Shown here in pieces: positions 23,641-33,488 of a stretch of 64,000 bases of DNA. Numbering within the stretch: the first letter of the stretch is position 1; every line of letters begins with the position of its first letter. This stretch comes from JARRLC01 sp050290865 (lineage in GTDB: Bacteria; Pseudomonadota; Alphaproteobacteria; Rhizobiales; Rhodomicrobiaceae). The notes beneath the pieces were generated by a model that was not told the origin of the DNA, did no database searches, and saw nothing but the letters and a program-made list of their open reading frames with translations. A program made the translations under genes and the position numbers. The DNA is taken from contig JBNKIW010000017.1 of the NCBI GenBank assembly GCA_050290865.1, positions 18,820 through 82,819 on the forward strand, in the 5' to 3' direction.

Positions 23641-25321
23641 GGGCGCGTTCTCCTTTCCGGAAGCAGTTGGCAAGGCAGCGCAGGAGGGCATGCAGAAGCA
23701 CGCCGCCGGCCGCTCCCGCCAGCAGGAGATATCCGGCCCAGTCGAGCCAGGGGAGGTTGTCCCGCCCGGGCATGTAAAAGCCCGCAAGCTGCGCCAGCCT
23801 GCCTTTTTTGGCATGGCAGTCGCTGCATCTGAGCGCCTGTTCCTTCGGCGCCACCATGTGCGTGATCGGCCAGTAGGAATAGGTCTGGATGAAGCCGTAC
23901 TGGCCGCTATAGGGAATGCCGCTCTTCTTCATCCCCGTCTCGATGGCCTTGGCGAAATCGTAATTGCCCCAGAAGGCCTTGTCGTCGTTACCCCACAGAT
24001 GCATGTAGACGAGCGTGTTGTTGCCCTTGTCGTAAGGCTGGGTGGTGTGCATCCGCTTGAACGGCCAGATGCGCGATTGCGGATCGTTGTAGGAGCCCTT
24101 GAACGCGTTGATCGGGATCGGCTGTTTGGCCGGATCGAATTTGGTGTCGATGGTCGTGTATTTCATCTGGCCGTCGAACCAGGCGTAATGGGGCAGAAGC
24201 TTGCGGCCCTTGTCCGGCCAGGTCTCGGCGTATTTGAAGTCGCCCTTGATCGAGCGGTAGGTGTGGCGGTGCTCGCCATTGCCCTGCTGGTAGTTTTCAA
24301 GGGAGAAACCCTCGCCCTTCTCATTGACCTTGCCTGCGGTGCGCCAGTCCCAATCGACAATCGTCGCCACGCCGCCGCGGGCCAGCGCCGGTATATGACA
24401 GGTCTGGCAGGCAACCTTGTCGATGTGGCCGTTGAGCTTCAACCCCATGAGCGCCGTCTTCTTGTGCGGCGTATTGCCGTGGCAGGACTCGCAGGTCGCC
24501 ACGTCGCGGCGCATACCGGGTTTGCCGGTGCCGCCGGTGTCCTTGGCGATCATGTCGTAGCGGCTGCCGGCGAAGACGTGCTTTTTCGAAATATGGCACT
24601 TCGAGCAGGAGAAATTCGCCCCCTTGGCATCCATGTGCACATCGAGCGTGCGCGGCGGGTTGATGAGCGATGAGTCGAGGTCGCCGTGCTTCACGCCGTC
24701 GCCGCCGCCGCCGTTGAAATGACAGGCGCCGCAATTCGACCGCGAGGGGAGCGCGACGTTCTGCGCGACTTTGGTGAGATCGATGGGGGCTTTGCCCTCG
24801 AACATGACCGCACAGGCCGCGTTGCCGCGCGTCGGCGGCAGTTTGTAGTAGGTATTCGTGCTGTCGTGGCAGACGAGACAGTCAATGTTCTCCTGGCGCG
24901 TGAAGTCGAATTTCTGCTCTGTCCAGTTGTAACCGGCGTGACATACCGCGCACATGCCTTCATTCCCGCGGGCATTAGTGCAGAAATTATTGATGAGCGT
25001 CTTTTTGCCAAGCGTCTGGCCTGTCTTGGGATTGTGATACTCCCATGTCCAGTGAATGGACTTCATGAACTGGTGCCCCGCCTTGTTGTGGCAGGTCAGG
25101 CAAGCCTTGGTTACCTCCGAGCCGTTCGCGAAAGGCCCTTTGAGCGCCTCGAACTTGCTGTGGTCGGCGGTAGACTTGCTTGGCCGCTTCGGTACGGCCT
25201 TTTGTTCGGGAGCGTGCGTCTCTGTTGCGGCAGAAACGGGCACGCACAGGACAGTGCCCGACAGGCACAGGCACGCCAGCACTGCAAACCTCAGGCTACG
25301 GGACATAGATGTAAGGCGCAT
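23633..25321 (-). CDS. Octaheme c-type cytochrome, tetrathionate reductase (OTR) family
   Basis: A 562-residue exported multihaem cytochrome. A signal peptide ends near SAA32. Eight CxxCH haem sites are present, at C74, C124, C148, C197, C239, C277, C305 and C499, which matches the octaheme tetrathionate reductase family. The third site is followed by DSTNTYYK160, like the lysine-bearing segment near the active haem of that family. A C-terminal membrane anchor (about 525-548) and a cysteine-containing tail follow. Shewanella OTR reduces tetrathionate and also nitrite and hydroxylamine in vitro; the natural substrate here is unknown. It heads an operon with cytochrome b, truncated haemoglobin and a membrane protein. 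An in-frame ATG five codons later could also start it. Confidence 0.92.
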   Translation of the reverse strand: MRLTSMSRSLRFAVLACLCLSGTVLCVPVSAATETHAPEQKAVPKRPSKSTADHSKFEALKGPFANGSEVTKACLTCHNKAGHQFMKSIHWTWEYHNPKTGQTLGKKTLINNFCTNARGNEGMCAVCHAGYNWTEQKFDFTRQENIDCLVCHDSTNTYYKLPPTRGNAACAVMFEGKAPIDLTKVAQNVALPSRSNCGACHFNGGGGDGVKHGDLDSSLINPPRTLDVHMDAKGANFSCSKCHISKKHVFAGSRYDMIAKDTGGTGKPGMRRDVATCESCHGNTPHKKTALMGLKLNGHIDKVACQTCHIPALARGGVATIVDWDWRTAGKVNEKGEGFSLENYQQGNGEHRHTYRSIKGDFKYAETWPDKGRKLLPHYAWFDGQMKYTTIDTKFDPAKQPIPINAFKGSYNDPQSRIWPFKRMHTTQPYDKGNNTLVYMHLWGNDDKAFWGNYDFAKAIETGMKKSGIPYSGQYGFIQTYSYWPITHMVAPKEQALRCSDCHAKKGRLAQLAGFYMPGRDNLPWLDWAGYLLLAGAAGGVLLHALLRCLANCFRKGERAHD

Positions 25322-25458
25322 TCGTTCTTCTTTCTTGAGCGTTCCCAGGCGGAAAACCCTTAGTGACGCGGGACCGGCCGCCAGGGCAGGCAGGCCGCCC
25401 CATCCGAGCGCGCGCCAACACCCCTCTCCTCACCAGCCGTGAGCCGAGCTATATTGCA

Positions 25459-25490
25459 GTATTTGAATATCTTGTTTTTGTATTCAATAC
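25459..25490. promoter_or_regulatory. AT-rich double near-palindrome upstream of the octaheme operon
   Basis: GTATTTGAATAT (25459-25470) and GTATTCAATAC (25480-25490) each read almost the same on both strands. Together they form an imperfect inverted repeat, 138 bp before the octaheme start, in otherwise GC-rich DNA. ArsR-type sulfur or redox sensors such as BigR/SqrR bind similar ATTC/GAAT palindromes, so an operator is plausible but untested. Confidence 0.4.
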
Positions 25491-25601
25491 GGCAGGATGC
25501 TGACGCGCGCTACGGGCGATTTTGTCGCGCCATCCGGCAGGGGGGCCGCAGGATCGGCGCCGCCGTCTGACAGCCCGCCCGCGGAGCAAGGCCAATGAGG
25601 A

Positions 25602-26306
25602 TCACGCGGGAGCGCCGTCCCGCCGTTTCACCGCCGCGTAATACGCCCACAACAGTCGCGCCGCCGCCGAGCGCAGCGGCCGCCAGTCCACCGCCATCGC
25701 CGCGACCGCCTTCTCCGCGGGACGCTCCGGCAATCCGAACCCCCGCGCCGCCGCCTCGCGCAGCGCCAGATCGCCCGCCGGGAAGATGTCCGGATGCCCG
25801 ATCGCAAACAGCAGGTAGACCTCAGCCGTCCAGCGCCCGATGCCCTTCACCGCCACGAGTTGCGCAATCGCCGCTTCGGTCTCCACATGCCCGAGCCGGT
25901 CCAGATCGAGCGCGCCGCCCGTCACGGCCTCTGCCACGCCGCGCAACGTCCGGATTTTGGTTGAGGAAAGCCCGGCGGTCCGCAGCAGGGCATCATCGAC
26001 GCCCGCCAGGCAGTCCGCAGAACCCAGCCCCAGCGCCGCCTCGCAGCGCGCAAAGATCGCCTGTCCGGCCGCCGCCGAGATCTGCTGGCCGGTGATGACC
26101 TTGAACAGTCCTTTGAACCCCGGCTCCAGCCAGCGGACATCCACCTCGCCGGTCAACGCGTAGAGCGGTCCGAAACGCTTATCCAGGGCAACCAGCGCCG
26201 CAATGTGCGCCTTCAACGCGTCCGCCGTGGTGATGCTCGGTGGGAGCGCGTCCGCCCTGGTTCGTTTCCGCTTCTCTGCCAATGGAGTGCTCGCGCCGGT
26301 TGTCAT
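25602..26306 (-). CDS. DNA-3-methyladenine glycosylase II (AlkA-like)
   Basis: A 234-residue base-excision enzyme of the HhH-GPD superfamily that removes alkylated bases. The helix-hairpin-helix is LVAVKGIGRWTAE (about 150-162) and the catalytic aspartate is D179 in FPAGDLALREA. The N-terminal part contains FKVITGQQISAAAGQAI, a block seen in AlkA-like enzymes. There are no C-terminal iron-sulfur cysteines, which separates it from Nth/MutY. It is shorter than E. coli AlkA because it lacks the N-terminal beta domain, as do many alphaproteobacterial forms. It stands alone. Confidence 0.9.
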   Translation of the reverse strand: MTTGASTPLAEKRKRTRADALPPSITTADALKAHIAALVALDKRFGPLYALTGEVDVRWLEPGFKGLFKVITGQQISAAAGQAIFARCEAALGLGSADCLAGVDDALLRTAGLSSTKIRTLRGVAEAVTGGALDLDRLGHVETEAAIAQLVAVKGIGRWTAEVYLLFAIGHPDIFPAGDLALREAAARGFGLPERPAEKAVAAMAVDWRPLRSAAARLLWAYYAAVKRRDGAPA

Positions 26307-26447
26307 GTCTGGCAGCCGCCATCAAACCACACGCATCTGCACCTGTCACGCCGTCCACGCGCGCAATAAAATACCCCTCCCATCATCCGGCTTCGTTCGC
26401 CGAGGACAGGAGAGGACATGACACACGAAGATGTGAAGCGCGGCGCT

Positions 26448-26768
26448 TTACGCGACTTCGGTAATCCACGCCTTGAGGTGGTTCTTGGGCTGCGCACCGA
26501 CCTTTTGCGCCGCCACCTGACCGCCCTTGAACATCAGGAGCGTCGGAATGCCGCGAATGCCGTATTTCGCGGAGATACCGGGGTTCTCGTCAACATTGAC
26601 CTTGACGATCTTGACCGTACCCGCCAGTTCCTGTGCGAGTTCCTCAAGCGCGGGCGCGATCTGACGGCAGGGGCCGCACCACTCCGCCCAGAAATCGACG
26701 ACCACCGGCTGGGTGGACTGGAGCACTTCCGACTCGAAGGTGCTGTCGGAAACCGCGATAGGCGCCAT
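26448..26768 (-). CDS. trxA: Thioredoxin 1
   Basis: A 106-residue cytosolic thiol reductase with the active site WCGPC (residues 30-34) inside VVDFWAEWCGPCRQIAP, the buried Asp25, and the cis-proline loop GIRGIPTLLMF. Length is standard. A strong ribosome site, GAGGAGATATCCT, precedes the ATG. It follows addA on the same strand, a common alphaproteobacterial order. It could supply electrons to the DsbD-type protein at 15.4-17.5 kb. Confidence 0.97.
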   Translation of the reverse strand: MAPIAVSDSTFESEVLQSTQPVVVDFWAEWCGPCRQIAPALEELAQELAGTVKIVKVNVDENPGISAKYGIRGIPTLLMFKGGQVAAQKVGAQPKNHLKAWITEVA

Positions 26769-26849
26769 AGGATATCTCCTCGTTGATGGCCGGTGAAACC
26801 CGCCCCCGCGAATGCCGAAGCGGCAGGGCAGGATGAATTAACCCTACAG

Positions 26850-29800
26850 CTAGGCGCGCGGAATGCCCGCGTCAAGATGCGGATAACCTTGGGTTGCATG
26901 GAGGTGTCTTTCCGCTGTATCCAAAGCCGCAGCCGGTATCTCCATGAGGCGCGGCGCCGATGTCCACAGAAGCGCCGCCCGCACCGGCCTTCCCGGAAAA
27001 AGTCGCGCCAGAACAAGACGATAGGCTGCCATCTGGGCGACGTGTGCGGAGGGTATCAGCTCCGCCCGGGCCGGCACGAACGCGCCGGTTTTAAAATCCA
27101 GCGCGACAATTTCGCCCGGCGTTACGATGAGCCGGTCGATCTGGCCGGATACGATCACGGGCGGGCCACCGCCGGAGTCGGGCAGTTCCGCAGCCACGGC
27201 GGCCTCGGCACGGCTCGCCGGACCGAACACCACGCCGAATCGCGGGTTCTCCAGGATGCCGATAACATCCGCGAGCAGCGCCTCGCACTGCGCCGCATCG
27301 ATCCTCGCCGCCTCAACCCCGAGGAAACGCGCGCCCGCCTGCCGCCACTGCGCCTGCGGAAGCGCGGGCAAGAGTTCCAGCAACCTGTGCACCAGCCTGC
27401 CGCGCATCATGGCCTCATCAGCCGCGCGCGCCGCTGCCTCGGCCTCCGTTCCGGCGGGCCGGGCTGGCGAACGCACCGCAAGACGGGACGGGCTGACATG
27501 GCCGCCGCGTGTCTCGCGGGGGGCTGGCTTCGCCGCCCAATCCGGCAGAGGCGAAACGCTGTGCTCCGCCGCGTCGTGCTTCCGGATTTCGACCGGCACA
27601 GTCTGCGGGCAGCTCTGGCGCTGGACGGGCGCACCGAAACTGTCCTCGCCCGGCTCCAGCCTCCCCTCCAGGCCGTCAGTGATCAGATCGTACCAGCAAC
27701 CCCTGGCGCGGGGCCTCGATCCCTCGAAACCGGCCACGTAGAGCCGGTCGCGCGCGCGCGTCATCGCCACATAGAGCAGGCGGTGATATTCCTCGCGCTC
27801 CGCCGCGCTCATCTCGTCCAGCGCACCGGCAATCTGCGGCACGAGGCGCGCGCCCGGCAACGGCCATACGGGCAATGGCGGGCGCCCCGCCCCCGCTTCG
27901 GACGGCAGCAGGATCAGGCCCTGCCGCTGCCCTCCCTGCGAGGTGGTGTCGGCGAGAAATACGATGCCCGCCTCCAGTCCCTTCGCGCCATGCACGGTCA
28001 TTACCCGCACCTCGTCGCGCCCCTGCTCCATGTCGCGCTTGACTTCCGGCTCGGCCATGCGCAGCCAATGCAGGAATCCCTGAAGCGAAGGGGGATTGGC
28101 CTCTTCATATTGCAGCGCAAGGTTCAAAAACTCGTCGATCGCATCCGCCGCTTCAGCGCCCAGCCGGGCGACGAGTACCTTGCGCAGGCCCGTCTCACCA
28201 TCGAGGAGCTGCATATAGAACTCATACGGCTTCGACACGCCCGCCGCCTCGCGCCAGGACTCCAGCCGCGCAACCGCCTCGGCACAGGCGGCGTTGTCCG
28301 CGGCCCGCGCGTGAAGCGCGTCCCACAGCGTGCCCGTCCGCTCGTGAGCGGTGGCGAAAAGGTCGTCATCGTCAAAATCGAAGGCCGGGCTTTTCAGCGC
28401 CGTCGCCAGCGCCAGATCGTCCTCGGGAAGAAGCGCCACATCGCCCAGCACCATGAGGTCCATCACCGCAAGCTGCTCCGTGAGCCGCAACCGGTCGGCG
28501 CCCGCCACCGGAATGCCGTGATCCTTCAGCGCGCGAACGACGGGCGCCGCGAAGGGCGCGCGTTTGCGCACCAGGATCAGGATGTCGCCAGCGCGGACGG
28601 GGCGGTTCTGCGAGGCAAGCCTCTCGCCGCTGTCGAGCCAGTGGCGAATCTGCCGCGCAATGCGGTCGGCGAGTTGCACCTGCGGCGGCGCCTCGGCGGC
28701 TTCTTCGGCGAGCGGCTCCCACACCGGGCTTTGCGCGCGCTCCTCCGCCTTGATGAGCGGCCAGATTTCGACGAGCCCGCCCTGGCCGTCGCGATGGGCG
28801 GTGTGCCGGACAATGCCGCCATTCAGTCCCAGGCCGGGCGTGCGGCCGTGATCGGCGAAGACGAAATCCACCGCCTCCAGCACCGCCCGCGTCGAGCGGA
28901 ACGACAGCGTCAGCGGCGTCTCATGCCACGCTTCGCCCGCCGCGTCCGCGCGCGCAGCGAAATCGCGGCCCGCCTCGGCAAAGCGGCGCGGCTCGGCGCC
29001 CTGGAAGCTGTAGATCGACTGCTTCTCGTCGCCCACGGCGAAGAGGGTGCGCTGGCGTTCCTCCACGCCCTGGCCGGAGAAGAATTCGCCGGTCAGCGCG
29101 GCGATCAGCGCCCATTGCGCCGGGCTGGTGTCCTGCGCTTCGTCCACGAGGATGTGCGTGAGAGCGGCATCGAGCCGGTAGAGAACCCATGCGGCGGCGT
29201 CCGAGCGGTTGAAGAGCGCCGCCGTCCTGGCGATGAGGGCGTCGAAATCGAGCGCATTGGCGCGTGCCTTCGCCTCCTCATAGTCCTGGAACACCGCATC
29301 GGCGAGGCGCAGAAGCGCCGCCGTGGCCGTCGCTGTGGCGAGCGCGCGCCGCCGCACCTCCATGCTGGCGAAGCTGTCGCGCGCGGCGCGCAAGTCGGCG
29401 GCCAGTCCCGGATTGGACTCGCGGATGGCCTTGGTGATGAAGCGGGAATCAGCGCGCGGCTCGCCGCTCTTGATGAGGAATGCACTCGCGAAAGCCGCGA
29501 TGCGCCCGGCCTCCGGCTGGTCCCGGGACGCCGCCAGCGCTTCGGCGATGGCGATGTCGGTCGTCTTGCCGCCGCTGAGCACCGCCACCGCCAGGTCTGC
29601 GAGCGAGGGGCTCACGACGGCGGCCATGGCCGCGGCGAGCAACTCGGCGGTGTCTTCCGGTTCGACGCCGAACGCCGTGCGCAGCCGCGCTTCCAGACCG
29701 GCAAACGGATCGCCGTCGAACTGCCGGTGAAACGCCTGCCCGATCTCGCCCCACTTGCCGAGCGCCGCGGAAAGGAGGGTTTCGAATTTGTCTTCCGTGG

Positions 29801-30383
29801 CATGGGCCACCGCCACCATCAGTGCCCGCCCCAGAGCGCTGCGTGGCGCCTCCGCCGCCTGGCCCAGCACCGCGTCGGTGGCCTCGCGCAGGCGTGCCCG
29901 GCGTTCCTCGTCCGTCAGAATGGTGAAGCTCGGCGGCACGCCCGCCTCCAGCGGAAACCGGCGCAGCACGCGGTCGCAGAAGGCGTGGATGGTCATGATC
30001 TTGAGACCGCCCGGAGTGTCCAGCACGCGCGCGAACAGGCAGCGGGCGAAATCGCGCTCGGCCGCCGTGGGGACGCGGTCCAGCAGGCGCGCCAGTTCCT
30101 CGCCCAGCGCCGCATCCGGCATCGCCGCCCAGCGCGCCAGCTCGCGGATGAGGCGGTTGGACATTTCCGCCGCCGCCGCCTTGGTGAAGGTGAGGCAGAG
30201 GATACCCGCGCCGTCCGCACCCGAGAGCAGCAGCCGCAGTACCCGCATGACCAGCACATGCGTCTTGCCGGTGCCTGCATTCGCCGACACCCAGGCCGAA
30301 GCGGCGGGATCGGCTGCGCGGCGCTGATTCGCGCGGGCGCTCCGCCTTGCCTGATCCAGTGCGCTGGCTTCCGCGGGTGTCAT
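26850..30383 (-). CDS. addA: Double-strand break repair helicase-nuclease AddA
   Basis: A 1177-residue subunit of the AddAB helicase-nuclease that resects double-strand ends for recombination. The UvrD-type helicase P-loop ANAGTGKT is at about 34-41 in SAWVSANAGTGKTHVLVMRV. Later helicase motifs include LVDEAQDTSPAQW, VGDEKQSIYSFQGA, VMTVHGAKGLE and RLLYVAMTRARDRLYV. The C-terminal nuclease has GQIDRLIVTPGEIVALDFKT, with the D..DFK catalytic pattern. The start at 30383 overlaps the addB stop by 4 bp (ATGA), indicating coupling. Confidence 0.96.
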   Translation of the reverse strand: MTPAEASALDQARRSARANQRRAADPAASAWVSANAGTGKTHVLVMRVLRLLLSGADGAGILCLTFTKAAAAEMSNRLIRELARWAAMPDAALGEELARLLDRVPTAAERDFARCLFARVLDTPGGLKIMTIHAFCDRVLRRFPLEAGVPPSFTILTDEERRARLREATDAVLGQAAEAPRSALGRALMVAVAHATEDKFETLLSAALGKWGEIGQAFHRQFDGDPFAGLEARLRTAFGVEPEDTAELLAAAMAAVVSPSLADLAVAVLSGGKTTDIAIAEALAASRDQPEAGRIAAFASAFLIKSGEPRADSRFITKAIRESNPGLAADLRAARDSFASMEVRRRALATATATAALLRLADAVFQDYEEAKARANALDFDALIARTAALFNRSDAAAWVLYRLDAALTHILVDEAQDTSPAQWALIAALTGEFFSGQGVEERQRTLFAVGDEKQSIYSFQGAEPRRFAEAGRDFAARADAAGEAWHETPLTLSFRSTRAVLEAVDFVFADHGRTPGLGLNGGIVRHTAHRDGQGGLVEIWPLIKAEERAQSPVWEPLAEEAAEAPPQVQLADRIARQIRHWLDSGERLASQNRPVRAGDILILVRKRAPFAAPVVRALKDHGIPVAGADRLRLTEQLAVMDLMVLGDVALLPEDDLALATALKSPAFDFDDDDLFATAHERTGTLWDALHARAADNAACAEAVARLESWREAAGVSKPYEFYMQLLDGETGLRKVLVARLGAEAADAIDEFLNLALQYEEANPPSLQGFLHWLRMAEPEVKRDMEQGRDEVRVMTVHGAKGLEAGIVFLADTTSQGGQRQGLILLPSEAGAGRPPLPVWPLPGARLVPQIAGALDEMSAAEREEYHRLLYVAMTRARDRLYVAGFEGSRPRARGCWYDLITDGLEGRLEPGEDSFGAPVQRQSCPQTVPVEIRKHDAAEHSVSPLPDWAAKPAPRETRGGHVSPSRLAVRSPARPAGTEAEAAARAADEAMMRGRLVHRLLELLPALPQAQWRQAGARFLGVEAARIDAAQCEALLADVIGILENPRFGVVFGPASRAEAAVAAELPDSGGGPPVIVSGQIDRLIVTPGEIVALDFKTGAFVPARAELIPSAHVAQMAAYRLVLARLFPGRPVRAALLWTSAPRLMEIPAAALDTAERHLHATQGYPHLDAGIPRA

Positions 30384-33300
30384 TCGCCGTCCCCGTCCCC
30401 GTCGCCGGTCCCCGCCCATTCCGCGACACGCGCGAGATGAGCGTAGCCGTCATATTTGTAGCGCTCGGCAAAAGCGGCGCGGCGCATCGCCCTGTACGGC
30501 GTCTCGGCGAGGTCGAACCGGCCGATGAGCGCAGCAAGGCCCTGCCGCGCACCCTCGGCAAGAGCCGCGGGCGGCGTGGTCAGCAGCCGTTCTTCGCCTG
30601 CCGGCTCGCCGCCGCGCGCGGAGATATAGGCGAGCTTGCCCACCCTTCTCGTGGCCAGGCCACGGAAATGGCCCTCGGCGGCGATCAGCGCTTCGAGCGG
30701 CAATTGCGGCGATTTGAACGCGGCCACCGCCTTCTCCGAGGGGATGCCGCCGCTCTTGTAGTCGTAAATGGCCAGCAAGCCGTCCGGCGCGAGGTCGATC
30801 CGGTCGGCGCGGGCGGTGAGCGTGAAGGGGCCGGAGGGCGCCTCGAAGGTGAATTCGCCTTTCACCTCGCTGAAGACCTGCGCCCCCTTGCGCCGCTCCG
30901 GCTCGGTTTCGGCAAACCAGCGCGCAAAGCGCTCCATTCTCGGCCGCCAGAACGCCGCGACCCTCGCGCGGTCCGCGAACAGCCTCGCCCGCTCATCGAA
31001 GATCGCCACGAGTTCGCCCACGGCGTCCGGCGGCAGGTCCTCGCTGTGATGGCGCGCAAACAGATGGAGGGTCTCGTGGATGAGACGGCCGCGCTCGTCA
31101 TTGTCCGGCTCGGATTCGAGCGGCTCCAGCGGGATGAGACCCAGGATGTGGCGGGCGAAGATGGCGTAGGGATTGGCGATCAGCGTCTCGACCGCCGATA
31201 CGCTCAGACTGCGCGGGCGCGCAGCCACCGGGGGCCGCGGCGCGGGCGCGCGGAGCTTCGGGGCCGGCTCGGCGGCGTTCCGCGCGGCGGCCCAGGCGAG
31301 CCAGGGGTGTTTCGGCTCCAGGATGCCGCCGAGGCCCATCCCCGACAGCAGCGTCTCGATGCGCATCAGCCAGCGGCTCGGCACTGTCGGCGTACCATCG
31401 GCCTTCAGCGCGCGGGTCAGATAGACCTCCGGCGCGGCCATCCCCTGCCAGAAATCGTGAGCGCTGAGCCGGATACGGCGCTCCGGCGGCGCAAGCCCCA
31501 GCTCCGCGCGCATGGCACGGTTGAGCCACGGGCCGGGCTCGGCGGTACCGGGCCATGTCCCTTCGTTCAGCCCGGCAAGGATGACGACCTCCGCGCGCGC
31601 GAGCCGCGCCTCGGTGGGCGTAAGGATTTGCAGGCGGGGGTGGATCTGCCCGGCCGCGGACGCCCGCTCCAGCCGGATGAGGCTGCGGAACAGCGCCGGA
31701 TATTCGCCGAGCGTCAGTTCCGGGCCGGGGACGTCGCCAGCGAGCAGGGCCATGAAATCCGCACACGCCGCCACGGATGGCTCCGCGCCCGGCGTTTCGT
31801 CCCCGCCCGCCGCTGCCCGCATGAGCGCCGCCGCGGTCCCGGCATGCGCCCCGGCAATCGTGGCGAAGGGCACGGCCCCGGCGCGGGCGAGCCCGGTGAG
31901 AGGCTGCATCGCTTCTTTCAGCCGCTCCAGAAGATCGCTCGCCAGGGCCCAGTCATCCTCGGTGAAAAGCCCCACGGATCGGTGCTGCGGCTTGACGGTC
32001 TGCGCGAGATGGAGGCTGCGCGAAAGAGACTCCAGCCCGTCGCCGCACCAGGGCTGGCGAAGCCCGGCGATTTCGAGCAGGCTGGCGGCCCGGTGCACCT
32101 CGTCGGGGTTCAGGCCGAGACGGGTCAATGGATGTCTCAGGATGCCAAGGAGCGCGATTTGCGCCCCCGTCGCCGCCGCTTCCGCGATCAGGCTGAAAAA
32201 CGTGCCCGCCGGGCTTGCGCTCAAGGGCTCGCCGCCGGAGCCGATATCGAGATCCCAGCGCCGCAATTCGGACGCGACGCGCCGCGCCAGGGTTCGGTCC
32301 GGGGTCACGAGATGCGCGGTCCTGCCCGGCACCTCCAGCGCGTCTCGCAGAATGAGCGCGATGGCCGCCGCTTCTTCCTGAGGCGTGGGCGCGGCAATGA
32401 GCGAGACGCCCGCGAATGCCTCACCGACGGCCTCGGCGGAGGCCGCGGCGATGTATTGCGGCCAGCGGCCGAGCGTCGCTGCCGGGCGCAGAGCCTCGCT
32501 GAGGAACGCGGAGCGCGCCGCATGCCCCCCCCCCGGCTCCGTTCCGGGCACCGCCGCCACATCCGCGCGCGCAACACCCAGCGTTTCGAGCAGATGATGG
32601 AAACCCGCCTGGCCGTGTTCGGGATGTTCCGGCAACGCGTCCCAGCCCGCATCATCCAGATGAAGGTCGGCGCCGGGCAGCACGATGGCGCCTCGCGGCA
32701 GATCGAGGACGGCGCGCATGAGGGCCGCGGTGGCCGGATAGCTGCCGGTCGAGCCTGCTACGATCACGGGCGTTTCCGGCCGCTCCCTGGCGAGGCGTTC
32801 GGCCTCCAGCGCCATGATGCGGTTGCGGCGCTCGACGGGATCGAGGAGTGTCTGCGAGGCGAGATAGCCCGGCCACGCCTTCACCACGATGTCGAGAAAA
32901 TCGAGCGACAACTGCTCGTGCCCGGCGAAACGCTCGGGCAGCAGCTCGGGTATTCTGCTTAAATCGGCGCCCTCGCTTTGCGCCTCGTCCATCAACTGCA
33001 TGAGGTCGAGGGCCAGTTCCGCGGCGGCCGCTGGCGTCTCGGCCACGAATACGCCTCCCTGCCCTGCGCCCCCCTGGCGCACCCGCCGGGCCCAGGCGAG
33101 GATGAACTGCGTCAGGACCATGCGCCGTTCCAGCGCGCTCACCGGCGCGGCGAAAGGCAGATCGCGCCAGGGGCTGTCCTCGTCTTCATCCTGGGCGAGC
33201 AGCAGGAGCGCGTCCTCCTCGGCGCTACCCAACGGCCGCAGGCGTGGCAGGAGCGTCGCTCCGGCGGGCGAGGCGCGCAGGAAAGCCCCCGCCATGGCGC

Positions 33301-33481
33301 GGCAGGCGGCGCGGTTCGGCAGATAGATCAGCGTATCGGCTATTTCGGCGGTGGCAGGCGCCGGACCGCCATCACGCGGCAATTGTCCGGCGAGAACGGT
33401 ACGAGCCAGCGCGTCCAGGAAAGGCGCGGACGGTGGGATGGTGAAAACCCTGCCGGTGGTGCTCGTCCCAGCCCCGCCCAT
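30380..33481 (-). CDS. addB: Double-strand break repair protein AddB
   Basis: A 1033-residue partner of AddA. The N-terminal inactivated helicase part shows DTLIYLPNRAACRAM and PLRWP-like family blocks. The middle has VVILAGLNEGTWPGTAEPGP and LNRAMRAELGL, hallmark blocks of alphaproteobacterial AddB. The C-terminal nuclease domain has LTARADRIDLAPDGLLAIYD followed by YKSG, the D...D-Y-K signature. It is preceded 7 bp by the sugar nucleotidyltransferase gene and overlaps addA, so all three plus trxA form one operon. Confidence 0.95.
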   Translation of the reverse strand: MGGAGTSTTGRVFTIPPSAPFLDALARTVLAGQLPRDGGPAPATAEIADTLIYLPNRAACRAMAGAFLRASPAGATLLPRLRPLGSAEEDALLLLAQDEDEDSPWRDLPFAAPVSALERRMVLTQFILAWARRVRQGGAGQGGVFVAETPAAAAELALDLMQLMDEAQSEGADLSRIPELLPERFAGHEQLSLDFLDIVVKAWPGYLASQTLLDPVERRNRIMALEAERLARERPETPVIVAGSTGSYPATAALMRAVLDLPRGAIVLPGADLHLDDAGWDALPEHPEHGQAGFHHLLETLGVARADVAAVPGTEPGGGHAARSAFLSEALRPAATLGRWPQYIAAASAEAVGEAFAGVSLIAAPTPQEEAAAIALILRDALEVPGRTAHLVTPDRTLARRVASELRRWDLDIGSGGEPLSASPAGTFFSLIAEAAATGAQIALLGILRHPLTRLGLNPDEVHRAASLLEIAGLRQPWCGDGLESLSRSLHLAQTVKPQHRSVGLFTEDDWALASDLLERLKEAMQPLTGLARAGAVPFATIAGAHAGTAAALMRAAAGGDETPGAEPSVAACADFMALLAGDVPGPELTLGEYPALFRSLIRLERASAAGQIHPRLQILTPTEARLARAEVVILAGLNEGTWPGTAEPGPWLNRAMRAELGLAPPERRIRLSAHDFWQGMAAPEVYLTRALKADGTPTVPSRWLMRIETLLSGMGLGGILEPKHPWLAWAAARNAAEPAPKLRAPAPRPPVAARPRSLSVSAVETLIANPYAIFARHILGLIPLEPLESEPDNDERGRLIHETLHLFARHHSEDLPPDAVGELVAIFDERARLFADRARVAAFWRPRMERFARWFAETEPERRKGAQVFSEVKGEFTFEAPSGPFTLTARADRIDLAPDGLLAIYDYKSGGIPSEKAVAAFKSPQLPLEALIAAEGHFRGLATRRVGKLAYISARGGEPAGEERLLTTPPAALAEGARQGLAALIGRFDLAETPYRAMRRAAFAERYKYDGYAHLARVAEWAGTGDGDGDGE

Positions 33482-33488
33482 CGCCGTT

